This document shows, piece by piece, positions 1-9,059 of a stretch of DNA of 64,000 nucleotides. The notes beneath the pieces are model-generated. The model was not told the DNA's origin. It saw nothing but the letters and a program-made list of their open reading frames with translations, and ran no database searches. Source of the stretch: DASPWW01 sp963756745 (lineage in GTDB: Bacteria; Actinomycetota; Thermoleophilia; Solirubrobacterales; 70-9); contig CAVWOU010000010.1 in assembly GCA_963756745.1 (NCBI GenBank), positions 558,001-622,000 on the forward strand, read 5' to 3'. The translations under genes and the position numbers were made by a program. Position 1 is the stretch's first letter; each line of letters begins with the position of its first letter.

Positions 1-36
1 CCCCCCTGCGTGCTGCCTCCGCTGCGCTTTCCATCA

Positions 37-1056
37 TCACGCCGGGGAGGCCGAGGCCTCAGTCTCGGCGGGTCGGAGGGAAGCCCGGCGCGGCTCGGGC
101 ACCTGCACGAGGTCCATCGCGGCGTACACGACCGTGCTCCATAGCAGGGTTCCGAGCGTCAGGTGAGCGACGACGAGCTCGGCGTGCTCGCCGAGCCACA
201 CGTTGAGCGCTCCGAGCAGGATCTGGCACGCGAGCAGAAGCAGCGCGAGCGGGAACACCGGCGAGCGCACCCCGCGACGGCGCGCCACCGCGACCATCGC
301 GATCACGGCGATCGCCGCCAGGTACATGAACAGGCGATGGGTGAGATGCACGTCGACCATCTCGCCGAGCCCGAACGGCATCGCCTCGCCGAGGCAGGTG
401 GGGAACTCGGTCCCGCACGCGAGGTGGGCGCCGGCCGCGGTGCTGCCCGCGACCCCTTCCTCCTCGGTGCCCGCCATGTAGCCGCCGGCGACGATCGTGG
501 CGAACAGGAGGACCACCGCGGTCACCGCGAGCGGTCGCAGAACCCCGGTTGGTCGGGCCGCAGGGCGCGAGCCCTCGAAGGTCGCCCGCCTCAGGGCGAT
601 CAGGACCCCCAGGAGCAGCATCGCCAATCCTAGGTGGGCCGCGACGAGCACTTCGTGGAGGTTCTTCTCGACCGTCACCCCACCGAGAAGCGCCTGGGCG
701 AGCACGAGTATCGCCGCGGCGACGGAGCCCCGCACCAGCCAGCGGTGCTCGCCGAGGCGGCGCAGCGCCTGCCACACGAGGATCACGATCAGGATCCCGA
801 CCACGCCGGCGACGGCTCGGTGGGAGAACTCGATCACCGCGTTGGCCTCCAGGAACGGCAGGACGCGGCCCTCGCACAGCGGCCACCCGTGCGTGCCGCT
901 CCCGGCCGGGCCGCACCCGAGGCCGGAGTCGCTCACGCGGACGATGCCGCCGATCACGACGAGGACGAAGGTGGCGACGATGGTGACGTTGACGAGACGG
1001 CGGAAGCGCGCCAGCTCGCCCCCGCCGCGGTCCGCGACGCTGTGCATCACGCTCAA
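37..1056 (-). CDS. ctaA: Heme A synthase (CtaA/Cox15)
   Basis: A 339-residue polytopic membrane protein that should oxidise heme O to heme A for aa3-type cytochrome oxidases. The four family histidines are visible: His79 in EFSHR, His141 in VAAHLGLA, His240 in HLTHR and His298 in VVAHL. There are also two extracytoplasmic cysteine pairs (Cys48/Cys61 and Cys214/Cys221). About eight hydrophobic segments fit the family. The ATG at 1056 opens the whole first membrane segment. It lies 47 bp downstream of the oxidase subunit I homologue on the same strand, so the three genes may be one operon. Its intact ligands contrast with the ligand-poor oxidase subunits beside it. Confidence 0.93.
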   Translation of the reverse strand: MSVMHSVADRGGGELARFRRLVNVTIVATFVLVVIGGIVRVSDSGLGCGPAGSGTHGWPLCEGRVLPFLEANAVIEFSHRAVAGVVGILIVILVWQALRRLGEHRWLVRGSVAAAILVLAQALLGGVTVEKNLHEVLVAAHLGLAMLLLGVLIALRRATFEGSRPAARPTGVLRPLAVTAVVLLFATIVAGGYMAGTEEEGVAGSTAAGAHLACGTEFPTCLGEAMPFGLGEMVDVHLTHRLFMYLAAIAVIAMVAVARRRGVRSPVFPLALLLLACQILLGALNVWLGEHAELVVAHLTLGTLLWSTVVYAAMDLVQVPEPRRASLRPAETEASASPA

Positions 1057-1103
1057 TTTACAAATCCCGCGAAATGCTCCGCCGTCGCTCGCTCGCAGTC
1101 ACA

Positions 1104-2858
1104 TCACCGGTTATCTTGCTCGCTCGCTCCGGCGTCCGCTTTCGCGGGGTTAGCGGCGGGCTCAGGTTCCGGACGTTCGACGGGTTGGGGTGGCTCCCAG
1201 GTCTCGGTGCGGGTGTGGACGAACTCGCGGATGTCGCGCAACGGCTCAGTGCTGCGGACGTCCGGGATCACGTCGAAGTTGTGCGGCGGTGGCGGCGAGA
1301 GCGCGAACCACTCGAGCGTCGACCCGCGCCACGGATCGGCGCCGGTCTCGACCCCGTTGCGAGCGCTGTACGCGGCGTTGGCAAGCGTCAGCAGGACCCC
1401 CAGCGCGAAAACGAACGAGCCGATGCTTGAGATCAAGTTGTAGGTGCCGAGCCCTTCTCCCTCGTAGAACTTGTAGACGTCCACCGGTTGGCCCTCGAGC
1501 CCGGCGAAGATCATCCCGATCGCCATCGCGTGAACGCCGATCAGCAGGGCCCAGAACGATGCGCCCGCAAGCCCCTCGCCCATCCGGCGGCCGGTGATCT
1601 TCGGGAACCAGTAGTAGAGGGCGGCGAAGCCGCCGAAGACCGAGCCGCCGACCAGCACGTAGTAGGTGTCGGCCTGCGCTGTCGTCGTGCTATCGAGCTG
1701 CCAGCCGATCGGGATCACCGAGGACATGAGCTCACCCGCGAGCCCGAACGTGATCGTGCTGATCGCGCCGAGCGCGAACAGCAGCGGCGAACGCAGATGG
1801 AGCACGCCGCCCCACAGCGTCGCGATCCAGTTCAGCAGCAGCACGCCGATCGGGATCGTCAGCGCGAGCGCGGCGGCCATCGCGAAGTACTCCCAGCCGA
1901 CGGGAATCGGGGCCGAGTACATGTTGTGCATCCACGCCAGCAGGCCGAGCGGGGCGATCGCGGCCAGCGAGGCGGCAATCGCGCGGTGGCCGAACACGGG
2001 CTTTCGCGAAAAGGTGGGGAGGATCTCCGAGATCGTGCCGAACGCGAACAGCAGGACCACGACGTACCCGCCTGTGAAGAAGAACCAGCTCAGGTGCTGC
2101 CACAGGATCGGCGAGCCGCCCTCACCGGGGTCGAAGAACACGCCGTCGAACTGGCGGTCGATCATCAGCATCGTGCAGGCGGCGAACATCACCGACCCGG
2201 CGACGACCAGCACGTACCCGATCAGGGTGGCCGACCACGCGAACGGCGGCGTGCGGCGCCACACCATTCCCGGCGCGCGCCGCCTGTGTAGCGTCGCGAG
2301 CATGTTGATCGCGAACAGGACGAATCCGAGCACCGCCAACCCGACGCCGGCGATCCAGGCGTCGACGCCGGCGGTGGGGGAGAAGACCGTGTCAGACAGC
2401 GGCGGGAGCGGGTTGGTCCCGGTGTCGGGCGGCCGGTAGAGGTAGCTCGCGTACAACGTGATCCCTCCGGCCAGGTAGAGCCAGAAGCTGAGCGCGCCCA
2501 GCCGCGGGAACACCGTTCCGCGGGCGCCGATCTGGAGCGGGACGACGTAGCTGATCAACCCGAGCGCGAGCGGGATTCCGAACAACACGACCGCGGTGGC
2601 GCCGTACGTCGACATCAGCTGGTCGAAGATCTCGGGCGAGATGATCGTGCTCTCGGGGACGATCAGCTGCACCCGCATCAGCACCAGCTCGACGACGGCG
2701 AGCACCAGGAAGCTGCATGCCGCCCCGAGGTACAGCGCCCCGACCGCCTTGTGGTCGCCGCTGCTCGCGAGCTCGAACCACGCGGGGCGCCGCGGCGGGA
2801 AGCGCTCGGTGACGATCTCGGGCCGGGCGGGGGAGATGCGTGCCGGCGGGGTGCTCAC
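1104..2858 (-). CDS. Cytochrome c oxidase subunit I homologue lacking heme/CuB ligands
   Basis: A 584-residue, about 12-helix protein clearly of the heme-copper oxidase subunit I family (VPLQIGARGTVFPRL, NWIATLWGG, YYWFPKITGR). The metal sites are gone. The helix II heme a histidine is Tyr85. The helix VI HPEVY motif reads TGGYV (262-266). The CuB His-His pair reads His311-Asn312. The K-channel lysine is Leu340. The helix X stretch with both heme histidines is missing after DTYYV (401). The reading frame is otherwise clean. The GTG start at 2858 overlaps the subunit II stop in a GTGA, implying translational coupling; the open frame upstream of it is a shadow of subunit II. It cannot be a standard oxygen reductase; a structural or regulatory role is inference. 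Confidence 0.88.
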   Translation of the reverse strand: MSTPPARISPARPEIVTERFPPRRPAWFELASSGDHKAVGALYLGAACSFLVLAVVELVLMRVQLIVPESTIISPEIFDQLMSTYGATAVVLFGIPLALGLISYVVPLQIGARGTVFPRLGALSFWLYLAGGITLYASYLYRPPDTGTNPLPPLSDTVFSPTAGVDAWIAGVGLAVLGFVLFAINMLATLHRRRAPGMVWRRTPPFAWSATLIGYVLVVAGSVMFAACTMLMIDRQFDGVFFDPGEGGSPILWQHLSWFFFTGGYVVVLLFAFGTISEILPTFSRKPVFGHRAIAASLAAIAPLGLLAWMHNMYSAPIPVGWEYFAMAAALALTIPIGVLLLNWIATLWGGVLHLRSPLLFALGAISTITFGLAGELMSSVIPIGWQLDSTTTAQADTYYVLVGGSVFGGFAALYYWFPKITGRRMGEGLAGASFWALLIGVHAMAIGMIFAGLEGQPVDVYKFYEGEGLGTYNLISSIGSFVFALGVLLTLANAAYSARNGVETGADPWRGSTLEWFALSPPPPHNFDVIPDVRSTEPLRDIREFVHTRTETWEPPQPVERPEPEPAANPAKADAGASEQDNR

Positions 2859-3730
2859 TGCCCGGCCCCCGGGACGCCCTCGGCGACGGACGCGCCGCCG
2901 AGCTGCTGCACCCGCTTCTGGACGGCCTCCTGAGCCTCCTGGATGTCCGCCTTCTGCTGGTCGAGCCACGCTTCGTACTCGGGAACGCTGACGACGCGGA
3001 CCCGCGCGCGCATCGTCGCGTAGCCGGGGCCCGAGAACTGCGCCGAGCGACCCTCGTATACGCCCTCCTCCTCGGCCTTGAACCAGGTCTGGTTGTCGCG
3101 CCCCGGCGTCGCGTCGAACTTGCCGCCGAGCGCGGGCACCCACCACCGATGCACGACGTCGGTGGAGTCGAGCTCGAGCATCACCGTGGTGTCCACGGGG
3201 ACGACGAGCTCGTAGTAGCTGAACGTGCCGTCCGGGTACTCGTAGCGCCACAGCCACTGCTGTCCCGAGACGAGGATCGAGAGCGGCTGCCCGTCGCCCG
3301 CGGGGGGCGAGACTCCGAGCTGGGCGGTGCGGGTTGACGCGGCCTGGAGCCCCTCCGGGCCCGACGGCTCGACGTCGCGCACCTGGGAGGTGGAGACCAC
3401 GCCGACGACGAAGATCGCGATCGCGACTACGGCGAGCAGCGCCGCGACCCCGGCATGAACCCTGCGACCCGCGCGCACGCGGGTGGCCTCGCGCCCGCGC
3501 CGGGCGCGGAACCGCACCACCGCGGCGACCAGGGCGAGGTTGACGGCGACGACGATCACCGCGGCGATGACGAGCATCGCCCAGTACACGGTGGTCGTGT
3601 CGTCTGCGTTCGGCGAGGCGCCGTCCTCGGGTGCGAGCGGCACGGCATGGGCGATCGCGGGCAGCGCAGCAAGGACCAGCGCGGCCAGCGTCACGGCCAG
3701 CGGGATGAGACGTTTCGGCACGCGCGCCAA
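2855..3730 (-). CDS. Cytochrome c oxidase subunit II homologue lacking the CuA site
   Basis: A 291-residue protein with a signal or first helix (about 8-28), two membrane segments (about 48-72 and 92-113) and a cupredoxin-like domain (QQWLWRYEYP, VPALGGKFDATPGR, NQTWFKAEEEGVY). The family CuA motif is C-A-E-L-C-G-x-x-H-x-x-M. Here it reads S-A-Q-F-S-G-P-G-Y-A-T-M (229-240), so both cysteines, the glutamate and the second histidine are replaced. Only His194 and Met240 remain. A charged coiled-coil-like tail (about 250-275) follows. Its stop codon overlaps the GTG of the subunit I homologue. Parallel loss of ligands in both subunits argues for a retained but metal-poor complex. Confidence 0.88.
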   Translation of the reverse strand: MARVPKRLIPLAVTLAALVLAALPAIAHAVPLAPEDGASPNADDTTTVYWAMLVIAAVIVVAVNLALVAAVVRFRARRGREATRVRAGRRVHAGVAALLAVVAIAIFVVGVVSTSQVRDVEPSGPEGLQAASTRTAQLGVSPPAGDGQPLSILVSGQQWLWRYEYPDGTFSYYELVVPVDTTVMLELDSTDVVHRWWVPALGGKFDATPGRDNQTWFKAEEEGVYEGRSAQFSGPGYATMRARVRVVSVPEYEAWLDQQKADIQEAQEAVQKRVQQLGGASVAEGVPGAGQ

Positions 3731-3826
3731 GGCGGGCGCATTCTATTCGCGGCGAAAACTGGCTGACTGGCCAAATCCGCGCCCGAGTCTGGAACAATCG
3801 GACGGGTAAGCAACCAGGAGGCTGCG

Positions 3827-5653
3827 ATGGGGCGTAACGGCACAGCCAACGGCGAACGGACTGCGGCACTTCGGCGAATGGCCGAGTCCGACCCCGAGCT
3901 CGCGGTCCGGCTGATCGCGCAGACGATGCCCGCCGCGGCGGCCGAGCTGCGCCCCCCACTCAGCTTCCGGCTCGAGATCGACGGCGTCGACTCGTGGCTC
4001 GTCGAGGCGACCGGCGAGGGCCCCGCCAGAGTGACCTCGGATAGCGCCGGCCAGGACGTCGACTTCGTCGTGCATTCGGACGCTGCCTCGTTCGCGCGCG
4101 TGGCCGCCGGCTCCAGCCCGCTGGGCGCGATGCTCTCGCGGCGGATGCGGATCAGTGGCAAGCGCCGTCGCGCGCTTGCGCTGCGGCAGCTCTCCGACGA
4201 CGCCGGGCCGCGCCAGCTCGCGCGTCTCGGCGCTCCGGTCGATCCAGACCTCACCTACCGCGCGCTCGCCCACGCGATCGATCCCGAGTGGACGCGGGGG
4301 CACCGTTTCCGCGTCGTCTACGTGCTCACGGGCGAGGGCGGCGGCCGGTGGCTCGTGAGCGTGGACGACGGCTCGGTAAGGGTGGACAATGGCGCCCCCG
4401 CGGAGAATCGGAGCCCGGACGCGACGGTCAGCCTCTCCGCGAACACGTGGCACCGACTCCTTCGCGGCGAGATCACGCCGTCGAGCGCTATGCAGCAGCA
4501 GCTCACCAGGGTGGACGGCGCGATGACCCCCGTGACGCTGCTCGGGCGCTGGATCGATCGCGCCGAGGGAATCGACGGCCCCGAGCTCGAGCGCGAGCGC
4601 CGGCAGCGGGAGCTTCAGCGGGCCCGCGCTGGGTCGTGGGGGTCGAAGGTCAACGGCGCCGGTCCCGGCGACGGCTCCCCCGGGATGGGCGATCCCGCGC
4701 ACCGCTCCGAGCGCCGCCGCCAGCGCGGCGACCTGCTCACCTACGAGGAGCTCTACGCGCTGTGGGAGCGCGGCAACTGGCGCGCCCACGAGCTCGACTT
4801 CTCGGTCGATCGCGAGCAGTGGCTGGTAAGCCCCACCGAGGGGCAGCGGCACACCGCCTGGACGCTGTCGAGCTTCTACGTCGGGGAGGAGCGGGTCACC
4901 GCCGACCTCGCGCCGTTCGTGCTCGCGGCGCCCAGCGGCGAGGTCGAGGCGTTCCTGGCCACCCAGCTCGTCGACGAGATGCGCCACGCCGTCTTCTTCG
5001 ACCGCTTCGCGGGCGAGGTGATGACGATGTCGGCCGACGACATGCGCGGCCGGCTCGAGGAGGCCGAGGAGGGAATGCTCGGCGCATGGCACTTCCTTTT
5101 CGACGACTCGCTCCGCGACGTTGCAAACCGCCTCAAGTCCAAGCCGGACGACCTCGAGCTCTTCGTCGAGGGCATCGTCACCTACCACATGGTCACCGAG
5201 GGGGTTCTCGCGATGACCGGCCAGCGATCGATCCTCTCCTACATGGAGCAGCACGAGCTGTACCCGGGTTTCCGGGAGGGGTTCTCGAACGTCGAGCGGG
5301 ACGAGCACCGCCACATCGCGTTCGGCGTGCGGTTCCTGCGCGACGTGTGCGAGGAGCGTCCCGAGATGCGCGAGGTCGTGCTGAGCACGCTGACTCGACT
5401 GCTCCCCGGCGCCGCGGAGGTCTTCAAGCCCCCCGAGGCGGAGAGCAGCCGCGAGTTCGTCTCCTACGCGTTCCACTCCAGCCAGGTCTACGGGTACGCC
5501 TACATGGCGCTGAAGCGGCGCATGAAGGCGATCGGGATCGAGATCCCGCCGTCCGAGGAGCTGATGCCAGGCCCGATCGATCCAGAGGGCTTCGAGGGTG
5601 GGCAACCTACGCCGCGACCGGCGGCGAGCCCAACACCCAGAGCAAGAAGCTGA
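3827..5653 (+). CDS. SCP2-SCP2-ferritin-like di-iron (R2-type) fusion protein
   Basis: A 608-residue protein with three parts. Residues about 10-125 and 150-250 resemble two SCP2 sterol/lipid-carrier domains (SFRLEIDGVDSWLVE, WLVSVDDGSVRV). Residues about 300-575 are an R2/ferritin-like four-helix domain. Candidate di-iron ligands are Glu in GEERV (about 355), the E-x-x-H of DEMRH (about 384), Glu in HMVTEG (about 458) and the E-x-x-H of DEHRH (about 492). AGGAGG lies 6 nt before the ATG. It is divergent from the oxidase operon. A lipid- or sterol-like ligand delivered to an oxidase centre is inference. The di-iron assignment is good; the substrate is unknown. Confidence 0.8.
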   Translation: MGRNGTANGERTAALRRMAESDPELAVRLIAQTMPAAAAELRPPLSFRLEIDGVDSWLVEATGEGPARVTSDSAGQDVDFVVHSDAASFARVAAGSSPLGAMLSRRMRISGKRRRALALRQLSDDAGPRQLARLGAPVDPDLTYRALAHAIDPEWTRGHRFRVVYVLTGEGGGRWLVSVDDGSVRVDNGAPAENRSPDATVSLSANTWHRLLRGEITPSSAMQQQLTRVDGAMTPVTLLGRWIDRAEGIDGPELERERRQRELQRARAGSWGSKVNGAGPGDGSPGMGDPAHRSERRRQRGDLLTYEELYALWERGNWRAHELDFSVDREQWLVSPTEGQRHTAWTLSSFYVGEERVTADLAPFVLAAPSGEVEAFLATQLVDEMRHAVFFDRFAGEVMTMSADDMRGRLEEAEEGMLGAWHFLFDDSLRDVANRLKSKPDDLELFVEGIVTYHMVTEGVLAMTGQRSILSYMEQHELYPGFREGFSNVERDEHRHIAFGVRFLRDVCEERPEMREVVLSTLTRLLPGAAEVFKPPEAESSREFVSYAFHSSQVYGYAYMALKRRMKAIGIEIPPSEELMPGPIDPEGFEGGQPTPRPAASPTPRARS

Positions 5654-5776
5654 AGCTCGAGAAGCGCCGCTAGCGGTGCTTGCCAGCGGGCCGGCGGAGG
5701 CGTAGCCTTTGGCTCGGCCGCGGGCTTCAGCAGCTTTCACACGAAGTCTTTTCGACTCGGGTTCCTGCTCGGAGTC

Positions 5777-5820
5777 AAACGACCAACCTCCGCGGGGAAA
5801 ACGACCAACCTCCACGGGGA
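5777..5820. repeat. Tandem 22-bp duplication
   Basis: Two adjacent 22-bp units, 5777-5798 and 5799-5820, differ at one position (CCTCCGCGGGG versus CCTCCACGGGG). They lie between the convergent di-iron fusion and epimerase genes. No function is evident; replication slippage is the simplest origin. Confidence 0.85.
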
Positions 5821-5849
5821 GGCGAGGCGCCCGCGGCCCTTCTCGTGGG

Positions 5850-6839
5850 CTACAACAGCCCCTCCGCTCGCAGCCACTCCTCCGTGCGCCGCAAGCCCTC
5901 CTCCAGGTCGACGCGCGGCTCCCAACCGAGCTCCTCCCGGATGCGGCGCGTCGAGACGGTGCCTCGGCGGTCGATGAACGTGATCGCGTTGCGCGAGAAG
6001 GCCGGAGGGGTGCCACGCAGGCCGGCTACGGCCTCCATCGCGCCCGCGACCCCGGCGAGCAGCGGCCGCGGCAGGCGGCGGGCGGGCCGCCCACCGACCA
6101 TGCCCGCGAACCGGTTGAAGTAGTCCTCGAAGGTCACGGGCTCGCCGGACCAGGCGGTGTACGGGCGGCCCGGTGTTCCTTCGAGCAACCCGAGCGCCAC
6201 CGCCTCGACGAGATCGTCGATGTAGACGGGGAGCATCACCCCGTCACCGTCACCCGGGACCGTGAGCTGGTTCGCGCGCGCGAGCTCGAGCGGGCGCAGC
6301 ACCCAGGGGACCGAGTGCGGGCCGTACACGTCTCCCGGTCGGATCACCACCGCGCCGCGCCGGCACGCCAGCGCGTCGGAGGCGCTCTTCGTGTCGATGT
6401 ACGGGATTCCGTACGTGCGGTGGAAGACGTCGTCGTCCTGCTCGCCGGGGGCGTCGTAGCCGTAGACGACCACCGAGCTCACATGCAGCACGCGGTCGAC
6501 ACCCGCCCGGGCGGCGGCGTCGAGGACGTTGCGCGTCCCCCGCACGTTGACGCGAACGAAATCGTCCATGTCCCCCCATTCGCGGACGTGGGCCGCCGTG
6601 TGGACGACCGAGTCGGCACCGCCGAGACACCTGTCCAGGACCGCGCGGTCGACCACGTCGCATTGCTCGAACGCCGCCCCCGACGCCCTGACGCGATCGG
6701 CGACGTCGGCGTTCAGCTCCAGGCCGCGAACGTCGGCGCCCTCGGCCGACAACGCGCCACAGACCGCGTTGCCGATGAACCCGCCGGCGCCGGTGACGGC
6801 CACCTTGCGCCCCTCGAATCGACTATCCGTCGGCGTCAC
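5850..6839 (-). CDS. NAD(P)-dependent epimerase/dehydratase (extended SDR)
   Basis: A 329-residue extended short-chain dehydrogenase. The N-terminal nucleotide motif GAGGFIG lies at about 18-24. The active-site region has the HVSSVVVYGY strand and a Y-x-x-x-K (YIDTK, about 147-151). The sequence VIRPGDVYGP is typical of the sugar-nucleotide epimerase/3-beta-HSD group. The C-terminal substrate domain ends with the usual LGWEPRVDLEEGLRRT. Substrate cannot be told from sequence. The start codon is 25 bp from the divergent PAP2 gene, so the two genes share a promoter region. Confidence 0.87.
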   Translation of the reverse strand: MTPTDSRFEGRKVAVTGAGGFIGNAVCGALSAEGADVRGLELNADVADRVRASGAAFEQCDVVDRAVLDRCLGGADSVVHTAAHVREWGDMDDFVRVNVRGTRNVLDAAARAGVDRVLHVSSVVVYGYDAPGEQDDDVFHRTYGIPYIDTKSASDALACRRGAVVIRPGDVYGPHSVPWVLRPLELARANQLTVPGDGDGVMLPVYIDDLVEAVALGLLEGTPGRPYTAWSGEPVTFEDYFNRFAGMVGGRPARRLPRPLLAGVAGAMEAVAGLRGTPPAFSRNAITFIDRRGTVSTRRIREELGWEPRVDLEEGLRRTEEWLRAEGLL

Positions 6840-6864
6840 GAGGCCGACTTATACTCGCCGCGTC

Positions 6865-7821
6865 GTGCGCTGGCCAAAGTCACACCACCGCCGCCGGCGC
6901 TCGGCAGTTGGGACCGCCGTTCGAACCGCGGCGACGGCCTCGCTGTGCGCGGCCGCCGTGGTTCCGCTCTTCCGCAAGCGCTATCGAATCCCGCACGTGG
7001 CCACGGCGGCCGCCGTCGCCGCCGCACCGCTCGCGCTCGCCGTGCTCCAGCCGCGGACGAAGAAGCGCGACGTCGGCATGTTCGCGCTCCAGATGTGGGC
7101 GTTCACCGTGCTGCACGAGATGCCCTACGACGACCCCGACCGCCTGCGTCAACGGCTAAAGATCCGGTACCCGATCCGCGTCGACCGCGCGCTCGGCTGC
7201 GGCGAGCTCCCCACCCACCGGCTCCAGCGATCGTTCTCGCGCTCGGGGCCCGTGGGCGCGCGCGACGTCTTCCTCACGATCGTCCACTGGGCCTGGTTCC
7301 TCGAGCCGCACGCCGCGCTGGCCTGGGTCCTGATCCGGGACGACACGCAGTTCCCGCGCGCGGCGCGCCAGATGGCGGCGGCGTTCGACCTCGGGTGCGC
7401 GGTCTACATGCTTGTCCCCACGGCGCCGCCGTGGTGGGCAGGGGAGAACGGGTACACCTCCAAGCCGGTCCGCCGGATCATGGTCGAGGTCGGCGAGCCG
7501 ATGTGGGGCCGGGCGTGGCCGACGATGTACCAGTCGCTCGGGGGGAACCCGTGGGCGGCGATGCCCTCGCTCCACTTCGCGACCTCGATCCTCGCCGCGC
7601 TGCTGCTCGCCGAGACTGGCGCCGACATGGGCACGGCCGGGTGGGCGTATGCGCTCACGCTCGGGTTCGCGCTCATCTACCTGGGCGAGCACTACGTTGT
7701 CGACCTGCTTGCGGGGACGGCGATCGTCGCGCTGATCCGGGGCGGCGAGCCGCTGGTCGGCTCGATCGCGGAACGGGTCAGCGAGGGGGTACAAAGCCTC
7801 GAGCGACTCGCGGCCCGGTGA
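6865..7821 (+). CDS. PAP2-superfamily membrane phosphatase/phosphotransferase
   Basis: A 318-residue polytopic protein. The PAP2 catalytic segments are visible as MPSLHFA (about 233-239) and GEHYVVDLL (about 273-281, H-x-x-x-D). The arrangement resembles the Aur1/inositolphosphotransferase-like branch rather than classic PgpB. The GTG at 6865 is chosen because a -10-like TATACT (6850-6855) lies exactly 9 nt upstream, indicating a leaderless transcript; longer upstream starts would run into the epimerase gene. Lipid phosphate or head-group transfer at the membrane is inferred. Confidence 0.8.
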   Translation: MRWPKSHHRRRRSAVGTAVRTAATASLCAAAVVPLFRKRYRIPHVATAAAVAAAPLALAVLQPRTKKRDVGMFALQMWAFTVLHEMPYDDPDRLRQRLKIRYPIRVDRALGCGELPTHRLQRSFSRSGPVGARDVFLTIVHWAWFLEPHAALAWVLIRDDTQFPRAARQMAAAFDLGCAVYMLVPTAPPWWAGENGYTSKPVRRIMVEVGEPMWGRAWPTMYQSLGGNPWAAMPSLHFATSILAALLLAETGADMGTAGWAYALTLGFALIYLGEHYVVDLLAGTAIVALIRGGEPLVGSIAERVSEGVQSLERLAAR

Positions 7822-7853
7822 ACGCCTGAGCGAAATGCGACGATAGGGGGGCC

Positions 7854-9044
7854 ATGTCCGGCTCGAGCGACCTCGAACCGAAGGTGGCTGGGGAGGAGCA
7901 GGCTCAGGGTCCCCCCGAAAGCAGGGAGGACACCGAGCCCTCCTTCTTTGCCCAGCCCCGGCGAATCGCGCAGACGCTGCTGGTCGTGCTGATCCTGGTC
8001 GGCGCGATCTACGTCCTGCTGCCGAAGATCGTCGGGATCGACGACGCCCTGGCCACCCTCGACGAGGGCAATCCGTGGTGGATCGCGCTCGCGGTCATTT
8101 TCAACGTCGGCGCCTTCGCGGCGTACGTCGCCCTGTTCCGCGGCGTCGTCGGCGAGCGCGTCCTTCACCTCGAGTGGCGCGAGTCGTACCAGATCACGAT
8201 GGCGGGGCTGGCGGCGACGCGTCTGTTCTCGGCCGGCGGCGCCGGCGGGATCATCCTCACCTACTGGGCGCTGCGCAAGGCGGGCATGGAGCGCCGCCAA
8301 TCGGCTTGCCGGATGGTCGCCTTGCTTGTCCTCGTGTACGGCGTTTACCTCGCGGCGCTGGTCCTATTCGGGATCCTGCTGCGAACCAACGTGCTGCCGG
8401 GCGACAACCCGATCGGCCTCACGATCGTCCCGGCCGCGCTGGCCGGCGCGGTGATCGCGATCTTTCTGTTGATCGCGCTGATCCCCGAGGACTTCGAGCG
8501 GCGCCTGGGCCGCTTCACGCAGGGCTACCGGTTCGGGCGGTTCGTGCGGCGGCTCGCCACCGCGCCGGCGACCGTGGCGAGCGGAACGCGCACCGCACTC
8601 GCCTTCGTCCGAAGCCCCCGCCGGGGAGGACTCGCGGTCATCGGGGCAATCGGGTTCTGGGCGGCGAACATCGCCATCCTGTGGGCCAGCTTCGAGGCGT
8701 TCTCGGTCAACGTCCCGATCGCCGTCCTCGTGCAGGGATTCTTCGTGGGCATGGCCGCCAACCTGTTCCCCGGCGCGCCCGGCGGCGTCGGCGCCGTGGA
8801 CGCCGGGCTGATCGGCGCCTTCGTCCTCTTCGGGCTTCCCGGATCCGACGTCTTCGCCGCGGTTCTGATCTACCGTCTGATCGCCTTCTGGCTCCCGATC
8901 CCACCCGGGATAGTCGCGTTCCTGCAGCTGCGAAAGACCGTTGAGCGGTGGGAGAGGGAGCGGAAGCAGCTCGGCGCCCCGGTCCCCGTGGGCGCTACCG
9001 CGAACCCGGGGTCCGACCAGACAATACTTCAGAAAGTAAAGTAA
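7854..9044 (+). CDS. Lysylphosphatidylglycerol synthase TM region/UPF0104-type membrane protein
   Basis: A 396-residue protein with a polar N-terminus (about 40 residues) and about eight membrane helices. The pattern is that of the MprF flippase-domain/AglD2 family, including the family segments TRLFSAGGAGGI and ANLFPGAPGGVGAVDAGL. No catalytic lysyl-transferase domain is attached, so it is the integral-membrane part only. It starts 32 bp after the PAP2 gene on the same strand, which fits a shared envelope-lipid role (inference). Confidence 0.83.
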   Translation: MSGSSDLEPKVAGEEQAQGPPESREDTEPSFFAQPRRIAQTLLVVLILVGAIYVLLPKIVGIDDALATLDEGNPWWIALAVIFNVGAFAAYVALFRGVVGERVLHLEWRESYQITMAGLAATRLFSAGGAGGIILTYWALRKAGMERRQSACRMVALLVLVYGVYLAALVLFGILLRTNVLPGDNPIGLTIVPAALAGAVIAIFLLIALIPEDFERRLGRFTQGYRFGRFVRRLATAPATVASGTRTALAFVRSPRRGGLAVIGAIGFWAANIAILWASFEAFSVNVPIAVLVQGFFVGMAANLFPGAPGGVGAVDAGLIGAFVLFGLPGSDVFAAVLIYRLIAFWLPIPPGIVAFLQLRKTVERWERERKQLGAPVPVGATANPGSDQTILQKVK

Positions 9045-9059
9045 GATAATGCGTAGGCC

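Noticed and set aside
2859..3959. N-terminal extension of the subunit I ORF to 951 residues
   Set aside because: The added part is Arg/Pro-rich antisense-frame sequence overlapping subunit II; the GTGA coupling marks the real start.
5709..7829. 706-codon plus-strand ORF
   Set aside because: Shadow of the epimerase and PAP2 genes in other frames.
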